64,000 bases of DNA from assembly GCA_021845985.1 (NCBI GenBank), contig JAJZES010000020.1, forward strand, positions 1 through 64,000, read 5' to 3'. Shown here piece by piece: positions 36,359 to 45,740 of the stretch. Position numbers and translations under genes: made by a program. The DNA is from Pseudomonadota bacterium (GTDB lineage Bacteria; Pseudomonadota; Alphaproteobacteria; Acetobacterales; Acetobacteraceae). The notes under the pieces were generated by a model. The model saw nothing but the letters and a program-made list of their open reading frames with translations. It searched no databases and was not told where the DNA came from. Positions within the stretch are counted from its first letter, which is position 1. Every line of letters starts with the position of its first letter.

Positions 36359-37975
36359 TCAGCCGCCGACCACCGGGATGATCCATGGGATCACGAACTG
36401 CTGCAGCGCGACCAGCAGGCCCAGCAGCAGCGTCAGCAGCACGCTGTGCCAGAAGGTGCGGGCGAAGACGACGCCTTCCTGACCCTTGAGGTTGGTCACC
36501 GATACGCCGGTGGCGATGTTCTGTGGCGAGATCATCTTGCCCATGACGCCGCCGGAGGAGTTGGCGGCGGCAAACAGCACCGGGTTGAGGCCGAGCTGGC
36601 GTGCCGCGACCACCTGCAAATTGCCGAACAGCGCATTGCCGGACGTATCGCTGCCCGACAGCATCACCGCGACCCAGCCGAGGAAAGGCGACAGCAGCAC
36701 GAACAGATGACCGGTCGAGGCGGCGGCCTTGCCGAGCGTGTAGGCGATCCCGGAATAGTTCATCAGATAGGCCAGTCCGATGATCAGCATCACGGTGACC
36801 ACCGCCAGCCAGGCCTGGCTGATGGTTTCCGCGACGCAGCCGAAGAACGCCCGCGGCGAAAGCTGCACCAGCAGCGCGGTGATCACCGCCGCCAGCAGGA
36901 TCGCGGTGCCGGTGGCGAGCGGCTGAAACACCCAGATCGCCGCATAGGGCTTGCCGCCATAAAGGGTGATCGCAACCGCATTGTGCAGGCCCGGCCAGGC
37001 AATGGCCTGCTGGCCGATGGCAAACCACTTCATATGCGTCCACACGATCACCAGCGCCGAGACGATCAGCCACGGCAGCCAGCCCTGCCACGGCGCCACC
37101 GGACCCGACATACGCTCGCCGACAAGGACGGTATCCTTGATCATGAAGGCGGCATCCGGCGCCGGACGCCAGACCTGCAGGAACAGCAGCGTGCAGACCA
37201 GAGAACCGAGCGAGGCCAGCACATCGGTCAGCGCATAGTCGAGCAGGTTGGAGGTGATGAACTGCGCCACCGCGAAGCTGCCGCCAGCGACCAGCAGCAC
37301 CGGCCACAGCGCCCGGATCGACCGCAGGCCGCCATAAAGGGCCATGACGTAAAACGGCAGGATCAACGCCATCCCCGGCAATTGCCGGCCGATCATGGCG
37401 CCGACCGCGGTTGGCGGCAGGCCGGTGACGGCGCCCAGCACGGTCACCGGCACGCCCAGCGCGCCGAAGGCGACCGGCGCGGTGTTGAAGATCAGCACCA
37501 GCACCAGCGCATCCAGCGCCGGAAAGCCGACCAGGATCAGCAGCGAACTAGTGATCGCAACCGGCGTGCCGAACCCCGCGACCCCCTCCAGCAAGGCGCC
37601 GAAACAAAAGCCGATCACCACCAGCACGATGCGCCGGTCATTCGGCAGATGCTCGATCACCCAGGCGCGGAAGGCGTCAAACCGCCCGGAGCAGACGGCG
37701 ATGTTGTAGAGTAGCAGCGCGTTGACCACGATCCACATCACCGGCCACAGGGCGAACACCGCGCCGCTGACCACCGAATTGACGGCAAGACCGAGCGGCA
37801 TCTGCCAGTAGGCCACCGCGATCACCAGGGCTACGACGAGGCCCGCCAGCGCCGCCTGCCATGCCGGTCTGCGCAGCAGCCCGAGCAGGACCAGCACCGC
37901 GACGATCGGCAATACGGCGACCAGAAACGACAGCAACAGGCTGTCGCCAACCGGCGTCAGAAGTTGATGGAACAT
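36359..37975 (-). CDS. lctP: L-lactate permease, LctP/LldP family
   Basis: Polytopic inner-membrane transporter of 538 aa with about 13 hydrophobic segments and the family blocks CFGALLEGVAGFGTPVAITSSLL (about 115-137), FNTAPVAFGALG and ANSSGGVMGKMISPQNIATG. It imports lactate (or glycolate) with protons. The gene starts 31 bp after lutC and is the last of the lutABC-lctP operon, which completes an uptake-plus-oxidation unit. The ATG at 37975 begins a normal first membrane helix. Confidence 0.93.
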   Translation of the reverse strand: MFHQLLTPVGDSLLLSFLVAVLPIVAVLVLLGLLRRPAWQAALAGLVVALVIAVAYWQMPLGLAVNSVVSGAVFALWPVMWIVVNALLLYNIAVCSGRFDAFRAWVIEHLPNDRRIVLVVIGFCFGALLEGVAGFGTPVAITSSLLILVGFPALDALVLVLIFNTAPVAFGALGVPVTVLGAVTGLPPTAVGAMIGRQLPGMALILPFYVMALYGGLRSIRALWPVLLVAGGSFAVAQFITSNLLDYALTDVLASLGSLVCTLLFLQVWRPAPDAAFMIKDTVLVGERMSGPVAPWQGWLPWLIVSALVIVWTHMKWFAIGQQAIAWPGLHNAVAITLYGGKPYAAIWVFQPLATGTAILLAAVITALLVQLSPRAFFGCVAETISQAWLAVVTVMLIIGLAYLMNYSGIAYTLGKAAASTGHLFVLLSPFLGWVAVMLSGSDTSGNALFGNLQVVAARQLGLNPVLFAAANSSGGVMGKMISPQNIATGVSVTNLKGQEGVVFARTFWHSVLLTLLLGLLVALQQFVIPWIIPVVGG

Positions 37976-38006
37976 TTCGCGCTCTTTTCGATACGTGTTG
38001 CAGGGT

Positions 38007-38693
38007 TCATGCGGCGTCGGAAGCGGGCGGGTGGTACGCTGGGTCCACCAGCACAACGTGCAGGTGTCCGGGACCGTGGGCGCCGCGTACCAGCGTGCCC
38101 TCGATGTCGGTGGTGCCGCTCGGTCCGGTCACCAGGTTGACGTTGCGCGGCACCGGCAGAGTGGCCAGCGCCGCGGCGTAGTCCTCCAGCCAGGGCCAGA
38201 TCCGCTCTGCCGCGACGGCGACGATGTGGTGCAGCGGCAGAAAGGCGAACAGCGTTGGCGCGGTTGGGCCGGAATGGAACACCAGCGACCCGGTTTCGGC
38301 GATGCCGCCCAGCGCCAACCCGACGGCGACGGGTTCGTCGAGGTCGATCCGCGGATGTGTGGCGATGCCGGACCAATCGAGCGCGCACAGCTCGGGATGC
38401 GGCTGCAAGGCGATGCTGGCGGCAAGGTCGTGCGCGGCAAGATAGCGGCGCACGGCGTCTGGAAGCCCGGCCAGGGAGACGATGCGTTCGGCGCTGGCGC
38501 CAACCGCCGGTGAGGCGACGCGGGCCAGGAACGCCTCGGCCGCCGCGCCGCGCACCCGGTCGGGGCGCAACGGCGGGACGCGCAACAACAGACCAGCCGC
38601 CGCGGCGGCGATGGCGGCCGGATCGGCGGCGGCGCGGTCCGGCCGCAGGGTGGCGCGGATCGCGGTCAGAATGGTGCTGCGTGCGTCGCTCAT
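38007..38693 (-). CDS. lutC: Lactate utilization protein C
   Basis: LUD-domain protein of 228 aa, the third subunit of the LutABC iron-sulfur L-lactate oxidase complex. Family features are the N-terminal SDARSTILTAIRATL helix, GGIAETGSLVFHSG and the C-terminal GPSGTTDIEGTLVRGAHGPGHLHVVLVD. It overlaps the lutB stop by ATGA. The family C-terminus runs to about 230 aa, so it is full length. Confidence 0.93.
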   Translation of the reverse strand: MSDARSTILTAIRATLRPDRAAADPAAIAAAAAGLLLRVPPLRPDRVRGAAAEAFLARVASPAVGASAERIVSLAGLPDAVRRYLAAHDLAASIALQPHPELCALDWSGIATHPRIDLDEPVAVGLALGGIAETGSLVFHSGPTAPTLFAFLPLHHIVAVAAERIWPWLEDYAAALATLPVPRNVNLVTGPSGTTDIEGTLVRGAHGPGHLHVVLVDPAYHPPASDAA

Positions 38694-40093
38694 GCCGACG
38701 GTCTCCGCTGGCGCAGCTGCGCCATGAAGGTTTGCCGCGCCGGGCTGGGCAGGTCGCGATGCCGCGTCCAGCCGCCGGCCAGCGGCATGCGCGCGATCCA
38801 GCCGCGGCGGGCAAACAGCCGCATGACGCGCAGCGCCAGCGCGGTGGCCGGCCGATAGAGTGCCGGGCGCAGCACCAGGAAGCGCCAGGCGAACAGCGAC
38901 CCGCGCACCACGCCGGGCTCCAGCCCCTCGCGCCAGGACCGCTCGCGCCAGCCGCGCAGCAGCGTCGGCAGCGGGATCGCCACCGGGCAGACCTCCTGGC
39001 ATTGTCCGTTGAGCGTGCAGGCGTGCGGCAGATCCTGCGTGCCGGCAAGCCCGTCCAGCACCGGCGTCAGCACCGCGCCCATCGGTCCCGGATAGGTTCC
39101 GCCATAGGCATGGCCGCCGATCTGGCGGAACACCACGCAGTGATTGAGACAGGCGCCGCAGCGCAGGCAGCGCAGCATCTCCGCCAGCCCCTCGGCGAGC
39201 ATGCGGCTGCGACCATTATCGACCAGCACGATGTGGAACGCGGTCGGACCGTCGGCATCGCCAGGGCGCCGCGGGCCGCAATGGAACGTGGTGTACTGCG
39301 TCACCTCGGCGCCGGTTGCCGAGCGCACCAGCAGGCGCAGCAAGCTCATCGCATGCGCGGTGGAGGGCACCAGCTTCTCGATACCGGCGGTGACGATATG
39401 CACCCGCGGCGGGGTGGTCGTCAGTTCGGCGTTGCCTTCGTTGGTCACGGTGCACACCGCGCCGGTGTCAGCGATGAGGAAATTGGCGCCCGAGATGCCG
39501 ACATCAGCCGCCATGAACCGGCGGCGCAGCTCGCGCCGCGCGCTCGCCACCATCGCCGCGACGGTGGCCAGCGCGCCGGGATCGTGGTGATGGGCGCGAA
39601 ACAGCGCCGCCACCTGCTCGCGCGTCTTGTGCAGCGCCGGCCAGACGATATGCGACGGCGGATCGCCGGCAAGCTGGATGATGTGCTCGGCGAGATCGGT
39701 CTCGACCCGCTCGATGCCGGCATCGGCCAGGGCATGCGGCAGGCCGATCTCCTCGCCCAGCATCGACTTGGCCCGCGTCACGCTGGCCGCGCCGGCGGCC
39801 TTGCAGATGCCGACCACGATGTCGCAGGCTTCCTGGGCGGTGCGCGCCCAGTGCACGATGGCGCCGGCGGCCGTGGCGTTGCGCTCGAACGTCAGCAGGT
39901 AGTGATCGAGATTGGCGGTGACATGGTCCTTGATGTCGCGTCCAAGCTCGCGCGCGGCGGCGAAATCGGGCCACGCGGCGACCGCGGCGGCGCGTTTGCT
40001 CCGCGCCGTGCCGGTGGTGCGCTCGATCGCCCGCTTGAGGTCGGGATCGGCCAGGGCGCGATCGACCCGCGCGGCGAAGGCGGGCTGGGTCAT
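38690..40093 (-). CDS. lutB: Lactate utilization protein B (Fe-S subunit)
   Basis: LutB of 467 aa: N-terminal LUD-like domain, then a ferredoxin-type part with CLRCGACLNHC (about 313-323). The second cluster motif reads CTLNGQCQEVCPV: the position usually occupied by the first Cys of CGxCxxVCP is Asn, and a Cys stands three residues earlier. The ligand set of that cluster may be shifted. With LutA and LutC it oxidises L-lactate to pyruvate. It is joined to lutA and lutC by ATGA overlaps. Confidence 0.95.
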   Translation of the reverse strand: MTQPAFAARVDRALADPDLKRAIERTTGTARSKRAAAVAAWPDFAAARELGRDIKDHVTANLDHYLLTFERNATAAGAIVHWARTAQEACDIVVGICKAAGAASVTRAKSMLGEEIGLPHALADAGIERVETDLAEHIIQLAGDPPSHIVWPALHKTREQVAALFRAHHHDPGALATVAAMVASARRELRRRFMAADVGISGANFLIADTGAVCTVTNEGNAELTTTPPRVHIVTAGIEKLVPSTAHAMSLLRLLVRSATGAEVTQYTTFHCGPRRPGDADGPTAFHIVLVDNGRSRMLAEGLAEMLRCLRCGACLNHCVVFRQIGGHAYGGTYPGPMGAVLTPVLDGLAGTQDLPHACTLNGQCQEVCPVAIPLPTLLRGWRERSWREGLEPGVVRGSLFAWRFLVLRPALYRPATALALRVMRLFARRGWIARMPLAGGWTRHRDLPSPARQTFMAQLRQRRPSA

Positions 40094-40863
40094 GCGCCGT
40101 CACCGATCGCCGGTCCGTCGGCCATGCCGGCGAGCACCTCGGCAGTATGGAAGGCCCGCACCGCGGCGCCGCGGCGGTGCAGCTTGCCGGCCATGTTCAT
40201 CAGACAGCCAAGATCGCCGCCGAGCAGCAGGTCGGCGCCGGTCGCCTCGATCGCCTGGGCCTTTTCGCTGACGATGGCGTCGGAGATCGCCGGGTATTTG
40301 ACGCAGAACGTGCCGCCGAAGCCGCAGCATGTGTCGGCGCCCTCCAACCTTGCCAGCGACAGGCCGGCAACCGCGGCCAGCAGCCGGCGCGGCTGCGCCG
40401 CAATGCCCAGTTCGCGCAGGCCCGAGCAACTGTCGTGATAGGTCGCGCGGGCGTTGAGCGCCACCCCCGCCGGCAGCCATTGACGGACATCGACGAGATA
40501 GCTGAGCAACTCATGGGTGCGTTCGGCGAGGTCGGTGGCCCGGCGGTGCCATGCCGTGCCGGCGTCGAACAGGGTCGGGTAGTGCAGCCGGATGGTGGCG
40601 GCGCAGGAGCCGGACGGCACCACGACATGCGGGTACGACGCCAGCAGTTCGATCGTGTGTTGGGCGACGCGCACCGCCCCGGCCCGGTCGCCCGAGTTCA
40701 GCGCCGGCTGGCCGCAGCAGGTCTGGCGGCGGGGGACCTCGACGCGACACCCGGCGGCCTCCAGCAGCGCGATGGCGGCGAAACCGATCGGCGGGCGCAT
40801 CGTGTCCACCAGACAGGTGACGAACAGCCCGACACGCGGGCCCTCGGGAACTTTGTCCGACAC
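40090..40863 (-). CDS. lutA: Lactate utilization protein A (CCG-domain subunit)
   Basis: Protein of 257 aa with two Cys-rich CCG domains, RQTCCGQPALNSG (about 50-62) and DTCCGFGGTFCVKYP (about 200-214), the unusual Fe-S or heterodisulfide-reductase-like sites of LutA/GlpC proteins. It starts at GTG 40863 after a GAGGGGAAG ribosome-binding site; the ORF open further upstream runs into the promoter. It is the first gene of lutABC-lctP and oxidises L-lactate together with LutB and LutC. Confidence 0.95.
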   Translation of the reverse strand: MSDKVPEGPRVGLFVTCLVDTMRPPIGFAAIALLEAAGCRVEVPRRQTCCGQPALNSGDRAGAVRVAQHTIELLASYPHVVVPSGSCAATIRLHYPTLFDAGTAWHRRATDLAERTHELLSYLVDVRQWLPAGVALNARATYHDSCSGLRELGIAAQPRRLLAAVAGLSLARLEGADTCCGFGGTFCVKYPAISDAIVSEKAQAIEATGADLLLGGDLGCLMNMAGKLHRRGAAVRAFHTAEVLAGMADGPAIGDGA

Positions 40864-40931
40864 GGGTTGCTTCCCCTCCCCTGATCGGGCGTCGCCATGG
40901 GTTTGTCCACACGGCCGCACCGTCTATGGAC

Positions 40932-40960
40932 GTATAATCTGGCCGAAGAGCAGTTGGCAA
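40932..40960 (-). promoter_or_regulatory. Predicted sigma-70 promoter of lutABC-lctP
   Basis: On the minus strand TTGCCA (40955-40960) and TTATAC (40932-40937) are separated by exactly 17 nt, a good -35/-10 pair about 70 bp upstream of the lutA GTG. On the plus strand the same -10 region reads TATAAT (40933-40938), so a facing promoter for the regulator is possible but has no clear -35. Confidence 0.6.
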
Positions 40961-40975
40961 TATTTTTTTACCAGA

Positions 40976-40986
40976 CGGTCGGACCG
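40976..40986. promoter_or_regulatory. Predicted GntR/FadR-type operator in the lut divergent promoter
   Basis: CGGTCGGACCG is a palindrome around a single central base and matches the GGTC-N-GACC core bound by FadR-subfamily GntR repressors. It lies 15 bp upstream of the lut -35 box, between lutA and the divergent regulator gene. The position fits binding by that regulator; whether it represses or activates cannot be read. Confidence 0.5.
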
Positions 40987-41054
40987 ATCAGACTCGCCTC
41001 CAATGAACGGCGTGGTCTAATCTCCGGCGCCGCCAGAGATGGGAACGCCCTCCG

Positions 41055-41831
41055 TTGACCGAGCAGATCCGACCTGTCCGCCTCGCCGAGACGATTGCCC
41101 GGCACATCCAGACCATGATCCTGGAGGGCGTGCTGCGGCCGGGGGAAAAGCTCAACCCGGAGCGGGAGCTGGCGGAGACGCTCGGCGTTTCGCGACCGTC
41201 TTTGCGCGAGGGGCTGGCGATCCTGGAGCAAAAGGGGCTGCTGGTCTCGGGCCGCTCCGGTACCGTGGTGGCGCGGTTCCTCAGCCGGCTGGCCGACCCG
41301 CTGGCGGAACTGCTGGCCGATGATGAGCGGGTGGCGGCGGATTATTTTGAATACCGCCTGACCATCGAACCCGCCGCCTCGCGCCGCGCCGCCCGCCGCG
41401 CCACCGAGCCCGACCGCACCGCGATCCGGCACTGTCTGGAGCGGATGCGCACGGTGCATGGTTCGGACGACCCGACCGACGAGGCCGATTGCGACGTGAC
41501 GCTGCACGGCCTGATCTATGAGGCGGCGCACAACGTGCTGCTCCTGCACATCATGTCGGTGCTGGCCGAGCTGATGCGCAAGAACATCTTCTACAACCGC
41601 GAACAGCTGTACCGCCGCGCCGGCGTGCGCGAGACGCTGTTGGCCCAGCATCTGGCGATCGGCGCGGCGGTGCTGGCCGGCGAGCCGGAGGCGGCGGAGC
41701 GTGCCGCGGCCGAGCATATCCGCTTCACCCAGGCCACCATCGAAGAAATCCGCCGCGACGAGTTGCGCATGGCGACCTCGTTGCGGCGCATCGACCGGCA
41801 GGATCTGGTCTGGAAAGGCGGCCGGCCGTGA
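41055..41831 (+). CDS. FadR/LldR-type GntR-family regulator of the lut locus
   Basis: Transcription factor of 258 aa with an N-terminal winged helix (LAETIARHIQTMILEGVL...LNPERELAETLGVSRPSLREGLAILEQKGLL) and a C-terminal all-helical FCD effector domain containing the metal-site type residues of the FadR subgroup. It is divergent from lutABC-lctP, so lactate-responsive control is inferred. The start is TTG at 41055, the only plausible initiator in frame near the fold. Confidence 0.88.
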   Translation: MTEQIRPVRLAETIARHIQTMILEGVLRPGEKLNPERELAETLGVSRPSLREGLAILEQKGLLVSGRSGTVVARFLSRLADPLAELLADDERVAADYFEYRLTIEPAASRRAARRATEPDRTAIRHCLERMRTVHGSDDPTDEADCDVTLHGLIYEAAHNVLLLHIMSVLAELMRKNIFYNREQLYRRAGVRETLLAQHLAIGAAVLAGEPEAAERAAAEHIRFTQATIEEIRRDELRMATSLRRIDRQDLVWKGGRP

Positions 41832-41865
41832 CCGGGCGGCGGTCGCCGGCGGCGACGCGCCCTGG

Positions 41866-43140
41866 TCACTCCGCCGCCAGCGCCCGCCAGCCAATGTCGC
41901 GCCGATAGAACCCCTCCGGCCAGGCAATCGCCGCTGCCGCCCGATACGCCGCCGCATGCGCCGCCGCGAGATCGACGCCGCTGCCGCACAGCGTCAGCAC
42001 CCGCCCGCCGGCGGCGACGAGCTGCCCGTCGCGCATATCGGTGCCCGACTGGAACACCAGCGCCCCCGGCACCGCCGCCGCCCTGTCCAGTCCGCCGATC
42101 GGCGTGCCGTGCAGGTAAGCCCCCGGATAGCCGCGCGCCGCCATCACCACGGCGAGCGCCGCCCCCGGCCGCCAGCGCAGGGCAAAATCGCCGAGCTCCC
42201 CGTCGCACGCAGCCAGCAGCGCCGCCAACAGATCCGATTGCAGCAGCGGCAGCAGGCATTGCGCCTCCGGGTCGCCGAGCCGGACATTGAACTCGATCAG
42301 CTTCGGACCATCCGCCGTCAGCATCAGCCCGGCGAACAGGATGCCGCGAAACGGCGTGCCCTGCCGTGCCAGCTCGGCCAGCGCCGGGCGGATGATGCGC
42401 TGCATCGCCGCCGCTGCCAGCGCCGGCGTCAGCACCGGCGGCGGCGCACAGGCGCCCATGCCGCCGGTATTCGGCCCGGTATCGCCCTCGCCGACGCGCT
42501 TGTGGTCCTGTGCCGCGCCGAGTGGGATCGCATGCGTGCCGTCGCACAGCGCGAACAGGCTGACCTCGTCGCCGATCAGACATTCCTCGATCACCAGCGA
42601 CGCCCCGGCCTCGCCGAGGGTGCGCGCCTGCATGAAATCGGCAATCGCCGCCTCCGCCTCGGCCACCGAGGCGGCGACGACGACGCCCTTGCCGGCGGCC
42701 AGACCATCGGCCTTGACCACGATCGGCGCGCCGCGGCGGCGGACGAAGGCGCGCGCCGCATCGGCGTCGGTAAACCGCTCCCAGCGCGCCGTCGGGATGC
42801 CGGCGGCGTCGCACACCTCCTTGCAGAAGCTCTTGCTGCCCTCCAGCCGCGCCGCCGCCGCCGAGGGGCCGCAGCAGGCGATGCCGGCGGCGCCGAGCGC
42901 ATCGGCCAGCCCGGCGACCAGCGGCGCCTCCGGTCCCGGCACCACCAGATCGAGCCGTTGCGCCGTCGCGAAGGCGACCAGGGCGGCGACATCGGCGGCG
43001 CCGATGGCAACATTCTCGGCCACCTGCGCGGTGCCGGGATTGCCCGGCGCGCACCACAATTTGGTCAGCAGCGGGCTTGCCGCCAGCGCCCAGCACAGCG
43101 CGTGTTCGCGCCCGCCGGCACCCACCACCAGAACCCGCAT
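41866..43140 (-). CDS. purD: Phosphoribosylamine--glycine ligase
   Basis: ATP-grasp enzyme of 424 aa, second step of purine synthesis (GAR synthetase). It starts MRVLVVGAGGREHALCWAL, has GPEAPLVAGLADAL, the ATP-grasp core APIVVKADGLAAGKGVVVA (about 137-155) and the metal/product segment LIEFNVRLGDPEAQ. Length is normal. It follows the MFS gene on the same strand after 60 bp. Confidence 0.97.
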   Translation of the reverse strand: MRVLVVGAGGREHALCWALAASPLLTKLWCAPGNPGTAQVAENVAIGAADVAALVAFATAQRLDLVVPGPEAPLVAGLADALGAAGIACCGPSAAAARLEGSKSFCKEVCDAAGIPTARWERFTDADAARAFVRRRGAPIVVKADGLAAGKGVVVAASVAEAEAAIADFMQARTLGEAGASLVIEECLIGDEVSLFALCDGTHAIPLGAAQDHKRVGEGDTGPNTGGMGACAPPPVLTPALAAAAMQRIIRPALAELARQGTPFRGILFAGLMLTADGPKLIEFNVRLGDPEAQCLLPLLQSDLLAALLAACDGELGDFALRWRPGAALAVVMAARGYPGAYLHGTPIGGLDRAAAVPGALVFQSGTDMRDGQLVAAGGRVLTLCGSGVDLAAAHAAAYRAAAAIAWPEGFYRRDIGWRALAAE

Positions 43141-43200
43141 GCGCGTCTCCCGACCTCTCGCACCGAGCCTTGCCGCCGGGCGCCGCCGCTGTCCAGCCGG

Positions 43201-44424
43201 TCAGCGCCGCCGTGCCAGCACGCTGCCGACGGCGGCCAGCCACAGCAGCCCGCCCCAGCCGAGCGCGCCGAGCGCCCATAGCGGCCCGACGTGGTCGGCC
43301 AGCCACCCGGCCAGCAGCATGCCGAGCGGCCAGGTGCCGACGGCAACCGTCATCAGTCCCATCACCCGCGAGCGCACCGGCGCCGGGGCATAAGCCAGCG
43401 CGATCGTCGTCTGCTCGTTGGAATAGAGCGCGACGCCGAAGCCGCCGGCGAGCAGCAAGCCGCACGCCGCCCAGAACCACGGCACCGCCGGCAGCAGCCC
43501 CATCGCCGCCATGAACGCCGCCGCCCCGCCCAGCAGCAGCCACACCGGTTGGCCGCGCGGCGTGCCGCGCCACGCCAGCAGGATGCCGCCGAGCGTGGCG
43601 CCGGCCGGCTCGGCCGCCGACATCACCCCGACCAGCGCGGCCGAGGCGCCGAACACGTCCTGCCCGACCGGCGCCATCAGCGCGCTGTAGGAGAAGCCGA
43701 ACAGGTTTTGCGCCACGGTGACGCCGAGCAACCCGAGCAGCACCGCCGAGCGGCGCACCACGACCGCCGCCTCGGCCAGATCGGTCAGCACGGCGCGCGG
43801 CGACAGCGGCCGGCGCGCCTGCTGATGGCGCAGTTGCCCGGCCATCGCCACCGCCGCCACACTGAGCACGGTCGAGACGCAGAAGGCGCCGAACAGGCCG
43901 AGGAACTGATAGGCGACGCCGCCGATCAGCGGGCCGGCGACGCGGCTCGCCGAGCCGGTCATGCTGTCCAGCGCCACCGCGCGCGCCACCAGCGACGGCG
44001 CCACGCTCTCGCCGGCCATCCGCCGCCGCGTGGACATCTCCGTGCCATAGACGAGGCCGCTGACCAGACTGGCGGTGAACAGATGCCACGGCTGCACGAC
44101 GCCGAGCCAGGCCAGCACGGCGATGGTGGCAGCCGAGGCCAGGCTGAGGATGGCGCCGCCGAGCACGATCGCGCGCCGGTTGAACGCATCGGCGATGACG
44201 CCGGAGAGCGCGCCGGTGAACAGCAGCGGCAGCGAGCGCGCCGCCGAGACCACGGCGACATCGAACTCCGAGCCGGTGACATCGAGGGTGAACAGCGCCG
44301 CCGCCAGCACCTCCAGCCAGCGGGTGGCGTTGCCGATGCCGCCGACGCCCCACAGCAGCAGGAAATTGCGCGAGGCCAGCAGCCGCGGCTGGTCCGCTTG
44401 GATCGGTGGCCGTGCGTGTTTCAT
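43201..44424 (-). CDS. MFS transporter, EntS-like
   Basis: Integral membrane protein of 407 aa with about 12 hydrophobic helices (beginning NFLLLWGVGGIGNATRWLEVLAAALF). Its loops (DAFNRRAIVLGGA, ASRVAGPLIGGVAYQFLG) resemble the DHA3 group of major facilitator exporters that includes the enterobactin exporter EntS. No siderophore genes are nearby, so the cargo is unknown. Upstream of purD and divergent from the thiolase. Confidence 0.87.
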   Translation of the reverse strand: MKHARPPIQADQPRLLASRNFLLLWGVGGIGNATRWLEVLAAALFTLDVTGSEFDVAVVSAARSLPLLFTGALSGVIADAFNRRAIVLGGAILSLASAATIAVLAWLGVVQPWHLFTASLVSGLVYGTEMSTRRRMAGESVAPSLVARAVALDSMTGSASRVAGPLIGGVAYQFLGLFGAFCVSTVLSVAAVAMAGQLRHQQARRPLSPRAVLTDLAEAAVVVRRSAVLLGLLGVTVAQNLFGFSYSALMAPVGQDVFGASAALVGVMSAAEPAGATLGGILLAWRGTPRGQPVWLLLGGAAAFMAAMGLLPAVPWFWAACGLLLAGGFGVALYSNEQTTIALAYAPAPVRSRVMGLMTVAVGTWPLGMLLAGWLADHVGPLWALGALGWGGLLWLAAVGSVLARRR

Positions 44425-44516
44425 CCCTGCTGCGAATCTGACGCACCAACGCCGCGCTGGCCAGAGGCCGGCGCGGCGGCGTAGAGAGAGAGACGGTCCG
44501 TTCAGGAGCGCGCGCG

Positions 44517-45689
44517 ATGCCCGAGGCCTGTATTGTCGGCTGGTCCCACTCCCCGTTTGGCCGGCTGGAGGAGCCGGATGCCGAGGCGCTGATCGGCCGC
44601 GTCGCCCGCGCCGCCATCACCGATGCCGGCATCGACCCCGCGGAAATCGGCGCGGTTTTCGTCGGCCTGTTCAACAACGGGTTTTCCAAACAGGATTTTC
44701 CCGCCTCGCTGGTGCTGCAGAGCCTGCCCGAGCTGCGCTTCACGCCGGCGACGCGGTTCGAGAATGCCTGCGCCACCGGCTCGGCAGCCGTGCATGGCGC
44801 GCGGGAGTGGCTGGGCGCCGGGCGTGGCCGGTTCGCGCTCGTGGTCGGGGCCGAGAAGATGACGGCGACGCCGACGGCGCAGGTCGGCGACATCCTGCTC
44901 GCCGCCAGCTACCGGCGCGAGGAGGGCGACATCCCGGCCGGTTTCGCCGGCGTGTTCGGCCGCATCGCCGAGCTCTATTTCCAGCGCCACGGCGACCAGT
45001 CCGACGCGCTGGCGGCGATTGCGGCGAAGAACCACCGCAACGGTGTCGCCAACCCCTACGCACAGATGCGCAAGGATCTCGGCTTCGCCTTCTGCCGCGC
45101 CGAGTCGGAGAAGAACCCGTTCGTCGCGCCGCCGCTCAAGCGCACCGACTGCTCGCTGGTCTCCGACGGCGCCGCGGCGCTGGTGCTGGCCGATGAGGCG
45201 ACGGCGGCGACGCTGGAAAAGGCGGTGCGGTTCCGCGCCGCGGTGCAGGTCAACGACTTCCTGCCGCTGTCGCGGCGCGACCCGATCGCCTTCGAGGGAC
45301 CGGCCGAGGCGTGGCGGCGGGCGCTGTCGGCGGCGGGGGCGACGCTCGATGATTTCGCCTTCGTCGAGACGCATGACTGTTTCACCATCGCCGAACTGAT
45401 CGAATACGAGGCGATGGGGCTGGTGCCGCCCGGCCAGGGCGCGCGCGCGGCGCTGGAGGGCTGGACGGCGAAGGACGGACGGCTGCCGATCAACCCGTCC
45501 GGTGGGCTGAAATCCAAGGGCCATCCGATCGGCGCGACCGGCGTTTCGATGCACGCGCTGGCGGCGATGCAGCTCACCGGGCGGGCGGGCGAGATGCAGG
45601 TCAACCGCAGCGGCCTCGGCGGCGTGTTCAACATGGGCGGTGCGGCGGTGGCCAACTACGTCTCGGTGCTGGAGGCGGTGCGCGGCTAG
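44517..45689 (+). CDS. SCP2/SCPx-type thiolase
   Basis: Thiolase-fold protein of 390 aa. The acylated Cys is in ENACATGSAAVHGA (about residue 83), a His in VETHDCFTIAE and the GHPIGATG His are present. The classical second catalytic Cys (CxG near the C-terminus) is replaced by NMGGAAVANYV, as is normal in the SCP2 group. It probably cleaves or forms a 3-oxoacyl-CoA. Isolated between an MFS gene and a convergent regulator, so the pathway is unknown. Confidence 0.88.
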   Translation: MPEACIVGWSHSPFGRLEEPDAEALIGRVARAAITDAGIDPAEIGAVFVGLFNNGFSKQDFPASLVLQSLPELRFTPATRFENACATGSAAVHGAREWLGAGRGRFALVVGAEKMTATPTAQVGDILLAASYRREEGDIPAGFAGVFGRIAELYFQRHGDQSDALAAIAAKNHRNGVANPYAQMRKDLGFAFCRAESEKNPFVAPPLKRTDCSLVSDGAAALVLADEATAATLEKAVRFRAAVQVNDFLPLSRRDPIAFEGPAEAWRRALSAAGATLDDFAFVETHDCFTIAELIEYEAMGLVPPGQGARAALEGWTAKDGRLPINPSGGLKSKGHPIGATGVSMHALAAMQLTGRAGEMQVNRSGLGGVFNMGGAAVANYVSVLEAVRG

Positions 45690-45740
45690 ACCGGCGCCCG
45701 AGCCGGGCGACCAAGGCGCGAAAAGGCGGCGGCGCCGCCA

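Noticed and set aside
41591-44893. 1100-aa minus-strand frame spanning purD and the MFS gene
   Set aside because: It runs out of frame through both genes; its translation is Gly/Ala/Arg repeats typical of GC-rich shadow frames.
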